Below, piece by piece: positions 24,545 through 32,990 of a stretch of DNA of 64,000 nt. Under the pieces are notes generated by a model. That model was not told the DNA's origin. It searched no databases and saw nothing but the letters and a program-made list of their open reading frames with translations. This DNA is from JAVDCA01 sp035293985 (GTDB lineage: Bacteria > Pseudomonadota > Alphaproteobacteria > Rhizobiales > Xanthobacteraceae). The DNA lies in the NCBI GenBank assembly GCA_035293985.1, contig DATGLS010000045.1:409085-473084 (forward strand), given 5' to 3'. Both the position numbers and the translations under genes were made by a program. Within the stretch, counting starts at the first letter, position 1. Each line of letters begins with the position of its first letter.

Positions 24545-25807
24545 TCAATCCACAGCGCGGAAGATGAGCGACGCGTTGGTCCCGCCGAAGCCGAAGGAAT
24601 TCGACAGCACCGTGTTGATTTCCTTCTTTCGCGCTTTGTTCGGGACGAGGTCGATGGCGGTCTCGACCGACGGATTGTCGAGATTGATGGTGGGCGGCGC
24701 GATATCGTCGCGAATGGCAAGCACCGAGAAGATCGCCTCGACTGCGCCCGCCGCCCCGAGCAGGTGGCCGATCGACGACTTGGTCGACGACATGGCGATC
24801 TTGCCAGCCGCATTGCCGACCACGCGCTGCACGGCGCCGAGCTCGATCTCGTCACCGAGGGGCGTCGAGGTGCCGTGGGCATTGATATAGTCGATCTCGG
24901 CCGGCGAGATGCCGGCGCGCTTGAGCGCCATCTGCATGCAGCGATAGGCGCCGTCGCCGTCCTCGGCCGGCGCCGTGATGTGGTGGGCATCGCCCGAGAG
25001 CCCGTAGCCGATCACCTCGGCGTAGATCTTGGCGCCGCGGCGCTTGGCGTGCTCGTATTCCTCGAGCACCACCACGCCGGCCCCCTCGCCGATCACGAAG
25101 CCGTCGCGCGCCTTGTCATAGGGGCGCGAGGCGCGCGTCGGCTCATCGTTGAAGCCGGTCGACAGCGCGCGGCAGGCCGCGAAGCCCGCGACGCCGATTC
25201 GGGTGATCGGCGACTCGGTGCCGCCCGCGACCATGACGTCGGCATCGTCGAAGATGATGAGCCGCGCCGCATCGCCGATCGCATGCGCCCCGGTCGAGCA
25301 AGCGGTGACGACCGCATGGTTCGGCCCTTTGAGCCCGTGGGTGATCGACACGTAGCCGGACGCGAGATTGATCAACCGCCCCGGAATGAAGAACGGCGAG
25401 ACCCGGCGCGGTCCTTTCTCCTTGAGCACGATCGAGGTCTCGGCGATGCCCTCGAGGCCACCGATGCCGGAGCCGATCATCACGCCGGTGCGGGTGCGGT
25501 CCTCATAGGAGGTGGGCTTCCAACCCGAATCCGCGATCGCCTGGGTGGCGGCGCACATCGCATAGGTAATGAACTCGTCGACCTTGCGCTGCTCCTTCGG
25601 TTCCATCCACTGATCGGGATTGTAAGTGCCGTCCGCGCCGTCGCCGCGCGGGATCTGGCAGGCGATCCTCGACGGCAGATCCGCGACTTCGAACTTCTCG
25701 ATTTTGCGCGCGCCGCTCTCGCCCTTGAGCAAGCGCGACCACGTCGCCTCTACGCCGCAGGCGAGCGGCGAGACCATTCCCAATCCGGTAATGACGACAC
25801 GTCTCAT
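24545..25807 (-). CDS. fabF: 3-oxoacyl-ACP synthase II (KAS II)
   Basis: This 420-residue condensing enzyme elongates fatty acyl chains with malonyl-ACP. The catalytic triad is complete: Cys170 (TACSTGAHA), His311 (INAHGTST) and His348 (SIGHLLGAAGA). The start MRRVVITGLGMVSPLACG is typical. It lies downstream of acpP with a 290-base gap in which I see no gene. The order fabD, acpP, fabF, mltG is conserved in relatives, except for the missing fabG. Confidence 0.97.
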   Translation of the reverse strand: MRRVVITGLGMVSPLACGVEATWSRLLKGESGARKIEKFEVADLPSRIACQIPRGDGADGTYNPDQWMEPKEQRKVDEFITYAMCAATQAIADSGWKPTSYEDRTRTGVMIGSGIGGLEGIAETSIVLKEKGPRRVSPFFIPGRLINLASGYVSITHGLKGPNHAVVTACSTGAHAIGDAARLIIFDDADVMVAGGTESPITRIGVAGFAACRALSTGFNDEPTRASRPYDKARDGFVIGEGAGVVVLEEYEHAKRRGAKIYAEVIGYGLSGDAHHITAPAEDGDGAYRCMQMALKRAGISPAEIDYINAHGTSTPLGDEIELGAVQRVVGNAAGKIAMSSTKSSIGHLLGAAGAVEAIFSVLAIRDDIAPPTINLDNPSVETAIDLVPNKARKKEINTVLSNSFGFGGTNASLIFRAVD

Positions 25808-26097
25808 CTAGGGTGTGCTCATAGTCTATTGGCTTGCATGGGCGCCGAGCCTTTCGCGCAAAGCGCGATCCCAGACGCGATCTCCGACCACAGATAGCCG
25901 GACCCAGGCGCGCGGGAAAGCGCCAGATGCGCCGGCCCGCGCGACTTCGCTGCAGTGCGAAGATTGGACGGATGTGAGGTGACGGACCGGCACCCGAAAG
26001 CGAGCGGCGCCGACCAGCGGCGCCGCGACGGATACCGACCTGTCAGCACTTGGGGAACGCCAAATCGGCGCCCGGCCAACGCGCTGTCAGCGCGCTC

Positions 26098-26337
26098 TCA
26101 GCTCTTGGCGTTCTTTTCCAGAAACTTGACCGCATCCCCGACGGTCAGAATGGTTTCCGCCGCATCGTCGGGAATTTCGCAGCCGAACTCCTCCTCGAAG
26201 GCCATGACCAGCTCGACCGTATCGAGCGAGTCGGCACCGAGGTCGTCGATGAAGCTCTTTTCGTCCGTGACCTTGTCGGGCTCGACACCGAGATGGTCCA
26301 CGACAATCTTCTTCACCCGGTCGCCAATGTCACTCAT
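26098..26337 (-). CDS. acpP: Acyl carrier protein
   Basis: This 79-residue acidic protein carries the phosphopantetheine site at Ser37 in GADSLDTVEL. It starts MSDIGDRVKKIVVDHLG at 26337, as in other alphaproteobacterial AcpP; longer in-frame starts are not typical. It shuttles acyl chains between FabD, FabF and other enzymes of fatty-acid synthesis. The fabD gene is 171 bases upstream on the same strand, with fabG absent from the interval. Confidence 0.98.
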   Translation of the reverse strand: MSDIGDRVKKIVVDHLGVEPDKVTDEKSFIDDLGADSLDTVELVMAFEEEFGCEIPDDAAETILTVGDAVKFLEKNAKS

Positions 26338-26508
26338 CGTCCCAACCTCGTGCGCTTCCAAGCTGGCCTTGCCGTCGAAGCGACTCCCGGTCGCGGCGCG
26401 GCGCGTCGTGGTTCCGCGGCGGGGCAAAATCGCGTTCGAGGAAGATGCGAAAGCGCCTTCCCCCACTCAGCCGTGTCGCCCCAGCCGCGTCGGTCCGGTT
26501 ATCACACT

Positions 26509-27468
26509 TCAAATCCGTTGACCAGCATGGGTGCCGGTACGGAAAACCGCAATATCATCGGGCGTTCCGATGGCAACGCCGGCTGCCCCATCGGCAATGC
26601 GCTTGACCAGGCCCGACAAGACTTTCCCGGTGCCGACCTCGTAGAAGGTGGTCACGCCGGCGCCCGCCATATTCGAGACGCTGTCGCGCCAGCGCACCGT
26701 ACCGGTCACCTGCTCGATCAGGCGGCGCACGATCTCCGCCGGATCGGTGATCGGCTGCGCCGTGACATTGGCGACCAGAGGAACCGCGGGTTGCCGCACC
26801 GTCACCTTGCCGAGCGCCTCGGCCATGACGTCGGCGGCGGGCTGCATCAGCGCGCAATGGAAGGGGGCGGACACGGTCAGCATCATGGCGCGGCGCGCGC
26901 CCTTTTGCTTCGCGATCTCGACCGCCCGCTCGACCGCGGCCTTGTCGCCCGACACCACCACTTGTCCGCCGCCATTGTCATTCGCGGCTTGGCATATCTG
27001 TCCCTGCGCCGCCTCGGCGGCGGCGGCCACCGCCGCATCGAAGTCGAGGCCGAGCAAGGCCGCCATGGCGCCGACTCCCACCGGCACCGCCTTCTGCATC
27101 GCCAGCCCGCGGACGCGCACCAGCCGCGCGGCGTCGGCGAGCGCGAACGCGCCGGCAGCCGCCAGCGCCGAATACTCACCGAGCGAATGGCCGGCGACGA
27201 ACGCTGCATCGCGCTTGAGATCGACCCCTGCTTCCATCTCCAGCACGCGCATCACGGCGAGCGAATGGGTGAGCAAGGCCGGCTGGGTGTTCTCCGTGAG
27301 GGTGAGCGTCTCGGCCGGGCCTTCCCACATGACCTTCGACAGCGGCTCGCCGAGCGCGGCATCGACCTCGTCGAACACCTGCCGGGCGGCCGGAAAGGCA
27401 TCCGCCAGCGCCTTGCCCATGCCCACCGCCTGACTTCCCTGGCCGGGGAAAACGAACGCGACCGACAT
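26509..27468 (-). CDS. fabD: Malonyl-CoA:ACP transacylase
   Basis: This 319-residue enzyme loads malonyl groups onto AcpP. The motifs are GQGSQ (9-13), the nucleophile Ser95 in GHSLGE, and His204 in APFHCALM. The ATG at 27468 is preceded by GGGAGGAT; upstream in-frame codons are not part of the family. A near-consensus promoter lies about 30-50 bases upstream. It is divergent from the rpsF operon, as usual in the group. Confidence 0.97.
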   Translation of the reverse strand: MSVAFVFPGQGSQAVGMGKALADAFPAARQVFDEVDAALGEPLSKVMWEGPAETLTLTENTQPALLTHSLAVMRVLEMEAGVDLKRDAAFVAGHSLGEYSALAAAGAFALADAARLVRVRGLAMQKAVPVGVGAMAALLGLDFDAAVAAAAEAAQGQICQAANDNGGGQVVVSGDKAAVERAVEIAKQKGARRAMMLTVSAPFHCALMQPAADVMAEALGKVTVRQPAVPLVANVTAQPITDPAEIVRRLIEQVTGTVRWRDSVSNMAGAGVTTFYEVGTGKVLSGLVKRIADGAAGVAIGTPDDIAVFRTGTHAGQRI

Positions 27469-27492
27469 GATCCTCCCTCGCAATTTTCGGCC

Positions 27493-27521
27493 GTAAGACA
27501 CTGCTGTGACGGTGATGTCAA
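27493..27521 (-). promoter_or_regulatory. Probable fabD promoter
   Basis: On the minus strand TTGACA (27521-27516), a 17-base spacer and TCTTAC (27498-27493) precede the fabD start by about 25 bases. The -35 is a perfect consensus, while the -10 is weak. A leader of about 18 bases containing the GGGAGG ribosome site would result. Confidence 0.6.
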
Positions 27522-27540
27522 GGATGGGGCCCCTTTCTTC

Positions 27541-27628
27541 ACCCTCCCCTGCAGGGACCCTGCAGGGGGAGGGGCGGATCACGTTGAGCGAAGCGAAGCC
27601 GGTCGACCATCCCCCTGCAGGGGAGGGT
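27541..27628. repeat. Long palindrome, family C (copy 2)
   Basis: The ends ACCCTCCCCTGCAGGG (27541-27556) and CCCTGCAGGGGAGGGT (27613-27628) are perfect 16-base inverted repeats. The first arm contains an additional local palindrome, CCCTGCAGGGACCCTGCAGG. It sits between the divergent fabD and rpsF promoters and resembles the element at 6291-6412. Confidence 0.8.
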
Positions 27629-27642
27629 AAGGCGCCAGCTGC

Positions 27643-27670
27643 TTGCAATCGCCTCGAAAACCCCTATAAG
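27643..27670 (+). promoter_or_regulatory. Probable rpsF operon promoter
   Basis: TTGCAA (27643-27648), a 16-base spacer and TATAAG (27665-27670) resemble a sigma-70 promoter. Transcription from about 27677 would leave a leader of about 175 bases before rpsF, long enough for the ribosomal-protein autoregulation seen in other bacteria. Confidence 0.6.
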
Positions 27671-27798
27671 GCCGGCTTCCGCTCGATCCCGGCCGGGAGC
27701 TGAACGGACGGCCGTGCGCCAGGGGTTCGCCTCTGATGCCCGGCAGAGCCAGTCGGCCCGCCGTCCCGTGCTTCCGCCTTCTGAGCATTCGCGCCTTT

Positions 27799-27849
27799 CC
27801 GAAGGGCACGAAGGGCTAGGCGCCGGGACGAGCCGCAACCGAAGGGCAC
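27799..27849 (+). promoter_or_regulatory. Repeated CCGAAGGGCAC element in the rpsF leader
   Basis: The 11-mer CCGAAGGGCAC occurs at 27799-27809 and again at 27839-27849. The second copy supplies the AAGGG ribosome site just before the rpsF ATG. S6:S18 is known to bind CCG-containing structures in its own leader in other bacteria. One copy might be the protein-binding site and the other its target; this is inference. Confidence 0.4.
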
Positions 27850-27852
27850 ACA

Positions 27853-28350
27853 ATGCCATTGTATGAACACGTCTACCTGGCGCGGCAGGACCTGTCCGCC
27901 CAGCAGGTCGAGGAGCTCACCGCCCAGTACAAGGGCGTGATCGAGCAGATGGGCGGCAAGGTCGCCAAGACCGAATACTGGGGCGTGAAATCGCTCACCT
28001 ACCGGATGCGCAAGAACCGCAAGGCGCATTTCACCCTGATGAATCTCGATGGCCCGCCCGCCGCCATCGCCGAGATCGAGCGCCAGCAGCGCATCAACGA
28101 GGACGTGCTGCGCAACCTGACGATCCGGGTCGAGGAGCACGAGGCCGAGCCGTCCGCGATGATGCGCAAGGCCGATCGCGATCGCGACCGTGACGATCGC
28201 CGCGGCGGCTATGGCGACCGCGATCGCGGGTTCGGTGATCGCGACCGAGGTGATCGCGGCGAGCGCGGCGAGCGGCGTTTCGAGCGCCGCCCGCGTGACG
28301 ACGCCGGCGGCGGGGCTCCCGTCGAAGCCGCGTCGGGCGACGAGGAGTAA
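27853..28350 (+). CDS. rpsF: 30S ribosomal protein S6 with Arg/Asp/Gly-rich tail
   Basis: This 165-residue protein contains the S6 fold (residues 1-97: MPLYEHVYLARQDLS, ENVLRNLTIRVEEH-like end). It forms a heterodimer with S18 on the platform of the 30S subunit. Residues about 110-165 form a charged repeat tail of Asp-Arg, Arg-Gly and Glu-Arg steps (RDRDDRRGGYGDRDRG), unlike E. coli S6. It is followed five bases later by rpsR, so the two are co-translated. Confidence 0.97.
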   Translation: MPLYEHVYLARQDLSAQQVEELTAQYKGVIEQMGGKVAKTEYWGVKSLTYRMRKNRKAHFTLMNLDGPPAAIAEIERQQRINEDVLRNLTIRVEEHEAEPSAMMRKADRDRDRDDRRGGYGDRDRGFGDRDRGDRGERGERRFERRPRDDAGGGAPVEAASGDEE

Positions 28351-28355
28351 GCGCC

Positions 28356-28601
28356 ATGAATGGATCCTCCGGCGGTGCGCGCCGCCCCTTTTTCCGCCGC
28401 CGCAAGACGTGCCCGTTCTCCGGCGCCAATGCGCCGAAGATCGACTACAAGGACGTCAAGCTCCTGCAGCGCTACATCTCGGAGCGCGGCAAGATCGTAC
28501 CGAGCCGCATCACGGCGGTGTCGGCGAAGAAGCAGCGCGAGCTCGCGATCGCGATCAAGCGGGCGCGCTTTCTCGGGCTGTTGCCCTACGTCATCCGCTG
28601 A
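28356..28601 (+). CDS. rpsR: 30S ribosomal protein S18
   Basis: This 81-residue basic protein is complete. It has RRPFFRRRKTCPFSG at the start, YKDVKLLQRYISERGKIVP in the centre and the family-typical end KRARFLGLLPYVI. It pairs with S6 on the 30S platform. The gene is five bases after rpsF. A family B palindrome follows it within 18 bases and may stabilise or separate the downstream message. Confidence 0.98.
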   Translation: MNGSSGGARRPFFRRRKTCPFSGANAPKIDYKDVKLLQRYISERGKIVPSRITAVSAKKQRELAIAIKRARFLGLLPYVIR

Positions 28602-28618
28602 TCGGCGGGTGACCACCA

Positions 28619-28669
28619 GCGCATGTTCCGGCGAAGTGGACGCCGGTTCGCCGATGGGAACATGCGCCA
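28619..28669. repeat. Dispersed palindrome, family B (copy 2)
   Basis: The ends GCGCATGTTCC and GGAACATGCGCC enclose the core GGCGAAGTGGACGCCGGTTC. It is the closest match to the copy at 49712 and lies between rpsR and the DUF2232 gene. Confidence 0.8.
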
Positions 28670-28757
28670 AATGAAGCTCTAAGAGCGCGGGTGGTCCCGC
28701 GCTCGAGGTTGGGACGGCACCGTCTCTAACCGCCTCGAAACCGGGCGGGACAGCTGT

Positions 28758-29753
28758 GTGATGACGCGGTTCTGGTGGCATATCGGCCTGGTCGGGCTCG
28801 GCGCGGGGCTTTGCTCCGCGCTGATGGTCGCGTCACTGGCGTCCGGCCTTCCGATCGCGATTTTCCTGCTCTGCCTTGCTCCGCTGCCGATCTCGATCGT
28901 CTCCGTCGGCTGGAGCCACTGGGCGGGCCTCGTCGCCGTCGCGGCCGCGGCGATTTTGCTCGCGCTCGCCGATCCCTCCTGGCTGCTCGCCTTTCCGCTG
29001 ATCGTCGGCCTGCCGGCATGGTGGCTCGGCTACTTGGCGCTGCTCGCGCGGCCGGCCGGGCGCGAGGGCGAGCTCGACTGGTACCCGGTCGGCCGTCTCG
29101 TGCTGTGGGCCGCCCTGTTGGCTGCGTTCGTCGGCCTGATTGCGATCGTGGAGATCGGCGACGCGACGGCGCAGCGGATGCTGCGCACCACCATCGAGCA
29201 CATGCTGCGGGCGCGCCTGAACATCGCGGCCGATGCGCCCCTCGTCGTACCCGGCATCGACGATCCCAACAGTCTCATCGACTTGGTGATCGCCGGAGCC
29301 CCGGCTGCGGGCGCGTTGCTGTGCACGATCCTGCAGCTTTTCAGCCTGTGGCTTGCGGGGCGCGTCGTGAAAATCTCCGGGCGGCTGCGGCGACCGTGGC
29401 CCGATCTCGCCGCAGCCAGGCTTCCGCCCGTGACGATGCTGCTGCTCGTGCTCGCATTCGTCGGCACATTCCTGCCGGGCATTTCCGGCATGGCGGCCGC
29501 GCCACCGACCGCGAGCCTGCTCCTCGCCTATGCGGTCATGGGTTTTGCGGTGATGCACGGCGTCACCCGGTTCATGCATGGGCGCACCGTCGCGCTGTTC
29601 ATCCTCTACGTCGGCTTTCTGCTGCTCGGTTGGTCCGGCTGGCCGCTGCTCATGATGGCCTTGCTCGGCATGATCGACGGCGCCTTCGACTTGCGCCGGC
29701 GCGTCGCCGCGAGGCGCCAGCCGCCGCCCGTTCCCCCGCTCGAACGCAACTAG
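28758..29753 (+). CDS. DUF2232-family membrane protein of the rpsR-rplI operon
   Basis: This 331-residue protein has about eight hydrophobic segments and a short cytoplasmic tail rich in Arg and Pro. A gene of this family is found between rpsR and rplI across Hyphomicrobiales, distantly like YybS of Firmicutes, and its biochemical role is unknown. GTG (28758) and ATG (28761) adjoin each other as possible starts. It lies 33 bases before rplI. The link to translation genes is positional only. Confidence 0.85.
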   Translation: MMTRFWWHIGLVGLGAGLCSALMVASLASGLPIAIFLLCLAPLPISIVSVGWSHWAGLVAVAAAAILLALADPSWLLAFPLIVGLPAWWLGYLALLARPAGREGELDWYPVGRLVLWAALLAAFVGLIAIVEIGDATAQRMLRTTIEHMLRARLNIAADAPLVVPGIDDPNSLIDLVIAGAPAAGALLCTILQLFSLWLAGRVVKISGRLRRPWPDLAAARLPPVTMLLLVLAFVGTFLPGISGMAAAPPTASLLLAYAVMGFAVMHGVTRFMHGRTVALFILYVGFLLLGWSGWPLLMMALLGMIDGAFDLRRRVAARRQPPPVPPLERN

Positions 29754-29786
29754 CTGCACCACCTTCAACGAAACAGGAGAACAACC

Positions 29787-30479
29787 ATGGAAGTGATCTT
29801 GCTCGAACGCGTCGGACGGCTCGGCCATATGGGCGACGTGGTGCGCGTCAAGGACGGCTTTGCTCGCAATTTCCTGCTGCCCAAAGGCAAGGCGCTGCGC
29901 GCCACCAAGGAGAACAGGGCCAAATACGAGGGCATGAAGGTCGAGCTCGAGGCGCGCAACACGCACATGCGCGGCGAAGCGCAGAAGCTCGGCGGCGGGC
30001 TCGACGGCAAGAGCTTCGTGGTGCTGCGTCAGGCCTCCGAGGTCGGCCAGCTCTACGGCTCGGTGTCTGGGCGTGACGTTGCCGCCCTCCTCAATGAGGC
30101 CGGCTTCACCGGCGTCACCCGCAGCCAGATCGCGCTCAACGCGCCGATCAAGACGATCGGCCTGCACAAGGTGCCGGTCGCGCTGCATCCCGAGGTCGAG
30201 GTGACCGTCACGGTCAATGTGGCACGCAGCGCCGACGAGGCCGAGCGCATCGCCCGCGGCGAGGACGTGATCGCCCGGCGCGACGAGGCCGACGAGGCCG
30301 AGACGGTCGCGGCCGGCGATTTCTTCGACAAGCCCGCGGAAGGCGAAGCCGCTGCCCCGGCCGCGGTTCCGGCCGACGACGCCAAGGAGGCTGCCCAACC
30401 GGCGAACGAGGAGAGCGACGCGAAGGCGGCGAAGCCCGCGCGCAAGCCCCGTAAGCCGCGCGCCGACGCCGAAGAATAG
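29787..30479 (+). CDS. rplI: 50S ribosomal protein L9, extended form
   Basis: This 230-residue protein has the standard L9 N-domain (MEVILLERVGRLGHMGDVVRVK and DGFARNFLLPKGKA) and a C-domain to about residue 150. The remaining roughly 80 residues are Ala/Glu/Asp-rich and end in a Lys/Arg/Pro stretch, longer than the 149-residue E. coli protein. L9 binds 23S rRNA near L1 and limits translocation errors. CAGGAG precedes the ATG. It closes the S6-S18 operon. Confidence 0.97.
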   Translation: MEVILLERVGRLGHMGDVVRVKDGFARNFLLPKGKALRATKENRAKYEGMKVELEARNTHMRGEAQKLGGGLDGKSFVVLRQASEVGQLYGSVSGRDVAALLNEAGFTGVTRSQIALNAPIKTIGLHKVPVALHPEVEVTVTVNVARSADEAERIARGEDVIARRDEADEAETVAAGDFFDKPAEGEAAAPAAVPADDAKEAAQPANEESDAKAAKPARKPRKPRADAEE

Positions 30480-30500
30480 AAGAACAAGCGTGAGAAATGC

Positions 30501-30536
30501 TGACGGCGCGGCCGCTCTCGGCGGCCGCGCCGGTCA
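30501..30536 (+). terminator. Strong hairpin after rplI, probable operon end
   Basis: GGCGCGGCCGC (30505-30515) pairs with GCGGCCGCGCC (30521-30531) around a five-base loop, extended by a TGAC/GGTCA pair with one bulge. There is no T-tract after it, so intrinsic termination is uncertain. It may mark a 3' end protected from decay. Confidence 0.5.
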
Positions 30537-30552
30537 GACCTAGGCCTAAATT

Positions 30553-31314
30553 TCAGTTGTTGCCCGTCTGACGGGGCGGGATCGTGCGCGGCGGGTGGGG
30601 CGGACGCTCGGTTGCCGTCGCGTCGGTGTCTCTTTTCTTCTTCTTCTCCGACGTCTTGCGCTTGCTGGCCGGAGCCGCGTTGTCATGCGTGCCGGAATCG
30701 GCCGGGGAGCCGGAGGTCGCATAGGATTCGAGCCGCGCCTGCGGGTTGGCGGAGCGCATCGTGTCCTTCGGCTCCCCGCGGGCCGAGCCATAATAGTGGA
30801 GCCTGCTCAGCAGCGTTTCGGCCGGCCCCTTGGGCGCCTCACGCTCGTCGGACCGCGTGCGCTTGGCCGTCTCCTCGTGGGTGTCGTTCTGGTCGTCCCC
30901 GCGTGCCGCGGGCGGCTCGGCGCGCGGCCTCGGGCCGGGCTTTTGATCGGCCTTCTGATCGGTTTTGGGCTCGGCTTCGCGGTCGGCCTTGCGTTTTGCT
31001 TTTGGTCCGCCCGGCGCAGCGTCGGCTTTGTCCGACCTCGTGTCTCCGGGGCCGGCGCCAAGCAGATAGGCGGCGAGCAGCTCGGCTGACTCCTGCTTGC
31101 TGGTATAATGTTCCTTCAAGAAGCTCGTCAGCGCGCCCCTATCCCGACCCTTGGCCAAGCCGGCGGGCCCTTTGTGGCAAGCATTGCAGTCGGACGCGAA
31201 GAGCTGCGGTCCATTCTTGCCCGCATCGTAGTCCTGGGCGGCCGCAGACCCCGCAAAGCCCAGCGTCACGAGCGTCAAAGCACCAATGAAAAGCCGATGG
31301 AAGCGTTCGGACAC
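30553..31314 (-). CDS. Secreted c-type cytochrome-like protein with long charged tail
   Basis: This 253-residue protein has a signal peptide (about 1-26, ending AAAQ) and one haem-binding motif, CNACH, at 43-47. The region to about residue 90 looks like a small cytochrome c domain; a clear distal Met is not obvious. The rest is low-complexity Lys/Asp/Glu/Pro-rich and probably disordered. It should be exported by Sec and given haem in the periplasm. A redox role is inferred from the motif; no partner genes are nearby. Confidence 0.75.
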   Translation of the reverse strand: MSERFHRLFIGALTLVTLGFAGSAAAQDYDAGKNGPQLFASDCNACHKGPAGLAKGRDRGALTSFLKEHYTSKQESAELLAAYLLGAGPGDTRSDKADAAPGGPKAKRKADREAEPKTDQKADQKPGPRPRAEPPAARGDDQNDTHEETAKRTRSDEREAPKGPAETLLSRLHYYGSARGEPKDTMRSANPQARLESYATSGSPADSGTHDNAAPASKRKTSEKKKKRDTDATATERPPHPPRTIPPRQTGNN

Positions 31315-31661
31315 CTAGCCATTCCCCATTTTCTTGCCGCCGCCGGCGCAAACCGTAACCGGTCCCGGGCGTTGTCCCCGGGGACAGGAACTCTATCAGG
31401 AACTCATTCAGCAACGCCGCCAGCCGACGCGAAGCTAAGGCTTAGCCTATTTACGGAAAGTGACCAATGTTCGGAGAGGCATTCCCGCACTTGTCCATAA
31501 TTGCGGCATCGGCCATATTTTGGATTGGAAGGGACCGGAAAGGGGTCGACCCGCGAGATGTGGGTGGGGTCGACACGGGTCGTCGGGGCCGACGTCCGGA
31601 CGACGGCGTTTCGCCGGAGAGTGTCGGCCGCAGACGATCTTGGCGTTGCGGGTTTGGCGCC
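31315..31661. other. Gene-free stretch upstream of cfa
   Basis: These 347 bases separate the divergent cytochrome-like and cyclopropane synthase genes. A perfect 14-base palindrome, TGTCCCCGGGGACA, is at 31373-31386. Two GGAACTC repeats lie at 31387-31408. These could be regulator sites, but no family is suggested. The reading frame continuing upstream of the cfa ATG is Arg/Gly-rich and not family-like. Confidence 0.5.
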
Positions 31662-32921
31662 ATGGATTGGGTGCTGCGAATATTGATTGCGCGGTTGATC
31701 AAGCGCGGGAACTTGCGCCTGACGACCGCAGGCGGGACCAAGCTCACGTTCGGCGACGGGTCGGGTCCGCCGGTGGCGGCACGCTTCACGAGCCGCGCCG
31801 CGGAGCTCGGCGTCCTCATCGAGCCGGGGCTCAAGCTCGGCGAAGCCTACATGGACGGCACCTTCGTGATGGAACAGGGCTCGATCGCCGACCTGCTCGA
31901 GCTGGTCATGGGCGGCGACAACCGCGTCCATCATGCGCTGCGCTGGTCGCATCCGACCGAGGCGCTGCGGCTCGTCTGGCGGCGGCTCAAGCAGCTTAAT
32001 CTGCGCGGCCGCGCGAGGCGCAATGTCGCGCACCACTACGATCTCGACGAGCAGCTCTATGCGCTCTTCCTCGATTCCGACCGGCAGTACAGCTGCGGCT
32101 ATTTCGAGGAACCGACCGCGAGCCTCGACGACGCCCAGCTGGCCAAGAAGCGTCACCTCGCCGCGAAGCTGCGCGTGCCGGCAGGCGCTCGCGTGCTCGA
32201 CATCGGCTGCGGCTGGGGCGGCCTCGCGCTTTACCTTGCGGAATATGCCGGCGCGAACGTCACCGGCATTACGCTTTCCAAGGAGCAGCTCGCGCTCGCC
32301 CGCACGCGCGCCGATGAGAAGGACCTCGCCGCTCAGGTCGAGTTCCGCCTGCAGGACTACCGCGACGTCGACGAGACCTTCGACCGCATCATCTCGGTCG
32401 GGATGTTCGAGCACGTGGGCGTCAATTTCTACGACCGCTATTTCCAGGCCTGCGCGAAGGCGCTTTCCGACGACGGCGTCATGGTGCTGCACTCGATCGG
32501 CCGCTCCGAGGGACCGGGCATCACCAATCCGTTCATCGCCAAGTACATTTTCCCGGGCGGCTACATCCCGGCGCTGTCGGAGGTGCTGCCCGCCGTCGAG
32601 CGCGCCGGCCTCCTGGTGACCGACATCGAGATCCTGCGCCTGCACTATGCCCACACGCTGCGGGCCTGGCGCGAGCGCTTCCTTGCCCACCGCGAGACGG
32701 TCGAGAAGCTCTACGACGAGCGCTTCGTGCGCATGTGGGAGTTCTACCTCGCGGCCTCCGAGATGGCATTCGCCAAGCAGAACATGATGGTCATGCAGCT
32801 GCAGCTGACCAAGCGTCAGGGTACCGTGCCGATCACCCGCGACTACATCGCGGCCGAGGAGGCGCGGTTGCGCGCGCTCGAAGGCGGGCGACGGCCGCAG
32901 ATGCGCCTGGCGGGCGAATGA
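31662..32921 (+). CDS. cfa: Cyclopropane-fatty-acyl-phospholipid synthase family methyltransferase
   Basis: This 419-residue enzyme is a SAM-dependent transferase of the CFA family. YSCGYF (143-148), the SAM motif VLDIGCGWGG (178-187), ITLSKEQ and MFEHVG match the family. It would add a methylene to unsaturated membrane lipids, or perform a related methylation; this group has several paralogues. The start at 31662 (MDWVLRILI) fits the domain length; an upstream frame to 31467 is rejected. A hairpin with seven T residues follows the stop. Confidence 0.9.
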   Translation: MDWVLRILIARLIKRGNLRLTTAGGTKLTFGDGSGPPVAARFTSRAAELGVLIEPGLKLGEAYMDGTFVMEQGSIADLLELVMGGDNRVHHALRWSHPTEALRLVWRRLKQLNLRGRARRNVAHHYDLDEQLYALFLDSDRQYSCGYFEEPTASLDDAQLAKKRHLAAKLRVPAGARVLDIGCGWGGLALYLAEYAGANVTGITLSKEQLALARTRADEKDLAAQVEFRLQDYRDVDETFDRIISVGMFEHVGVNFYDRYFQACAKALSDDGVMVLHSIGRSEGPGITNPFIAKYIFPGGYIPALSEVLPAVERAGLLVTDIEILRLHYAHTLRAWRERFLAHRETVEKLYDERFVRMWEFYLAASEMAFAKQNMMVMQLQLTKRQGTVPITRDYIAAEEARLRALEGGRRPQMRLAGE

Positions 32922-32945
32922 CAACGAAGGGCCGGTCGCAAGGGC

Positions 32946-32990
32946 CGGCTCGCCACTGAGTTACCGGCGAGCCGCGGTCAAGATTTTTTT
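32946..32990 (+). terminator. Terminator-like hairpin after cfa
   Basis: CGGCTCGCC (32946-32954) pairs with GGCGAGCCG (32966-32974), and a run of seven T occurs at 32984-32990. The nine bases between stem and T-tract make it atypical. It is the only candidate between cfa and dnaB. Confidence 0.55.

Noticed and set aside
27541..27628. Rho-independent terminator for fabD or rpsF
   Set aside because: The palindrome lies upstream of both divergent genes, has no T-tract, and matches the dispersed element at 6291-6412.
28833..30398. A 521-codon antisense frame over the DUF2232 and rplI genes
   Set aside because: It is His/Gln/Arg-rich with no domain and is the shadow of two recognised genes.
31404..32924. 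A 506-codon antisense frame over cfa
   Set aside because: The plus strand encodes a complete cyclopropane synthase family protein; the antisense frame has no recognisable features.
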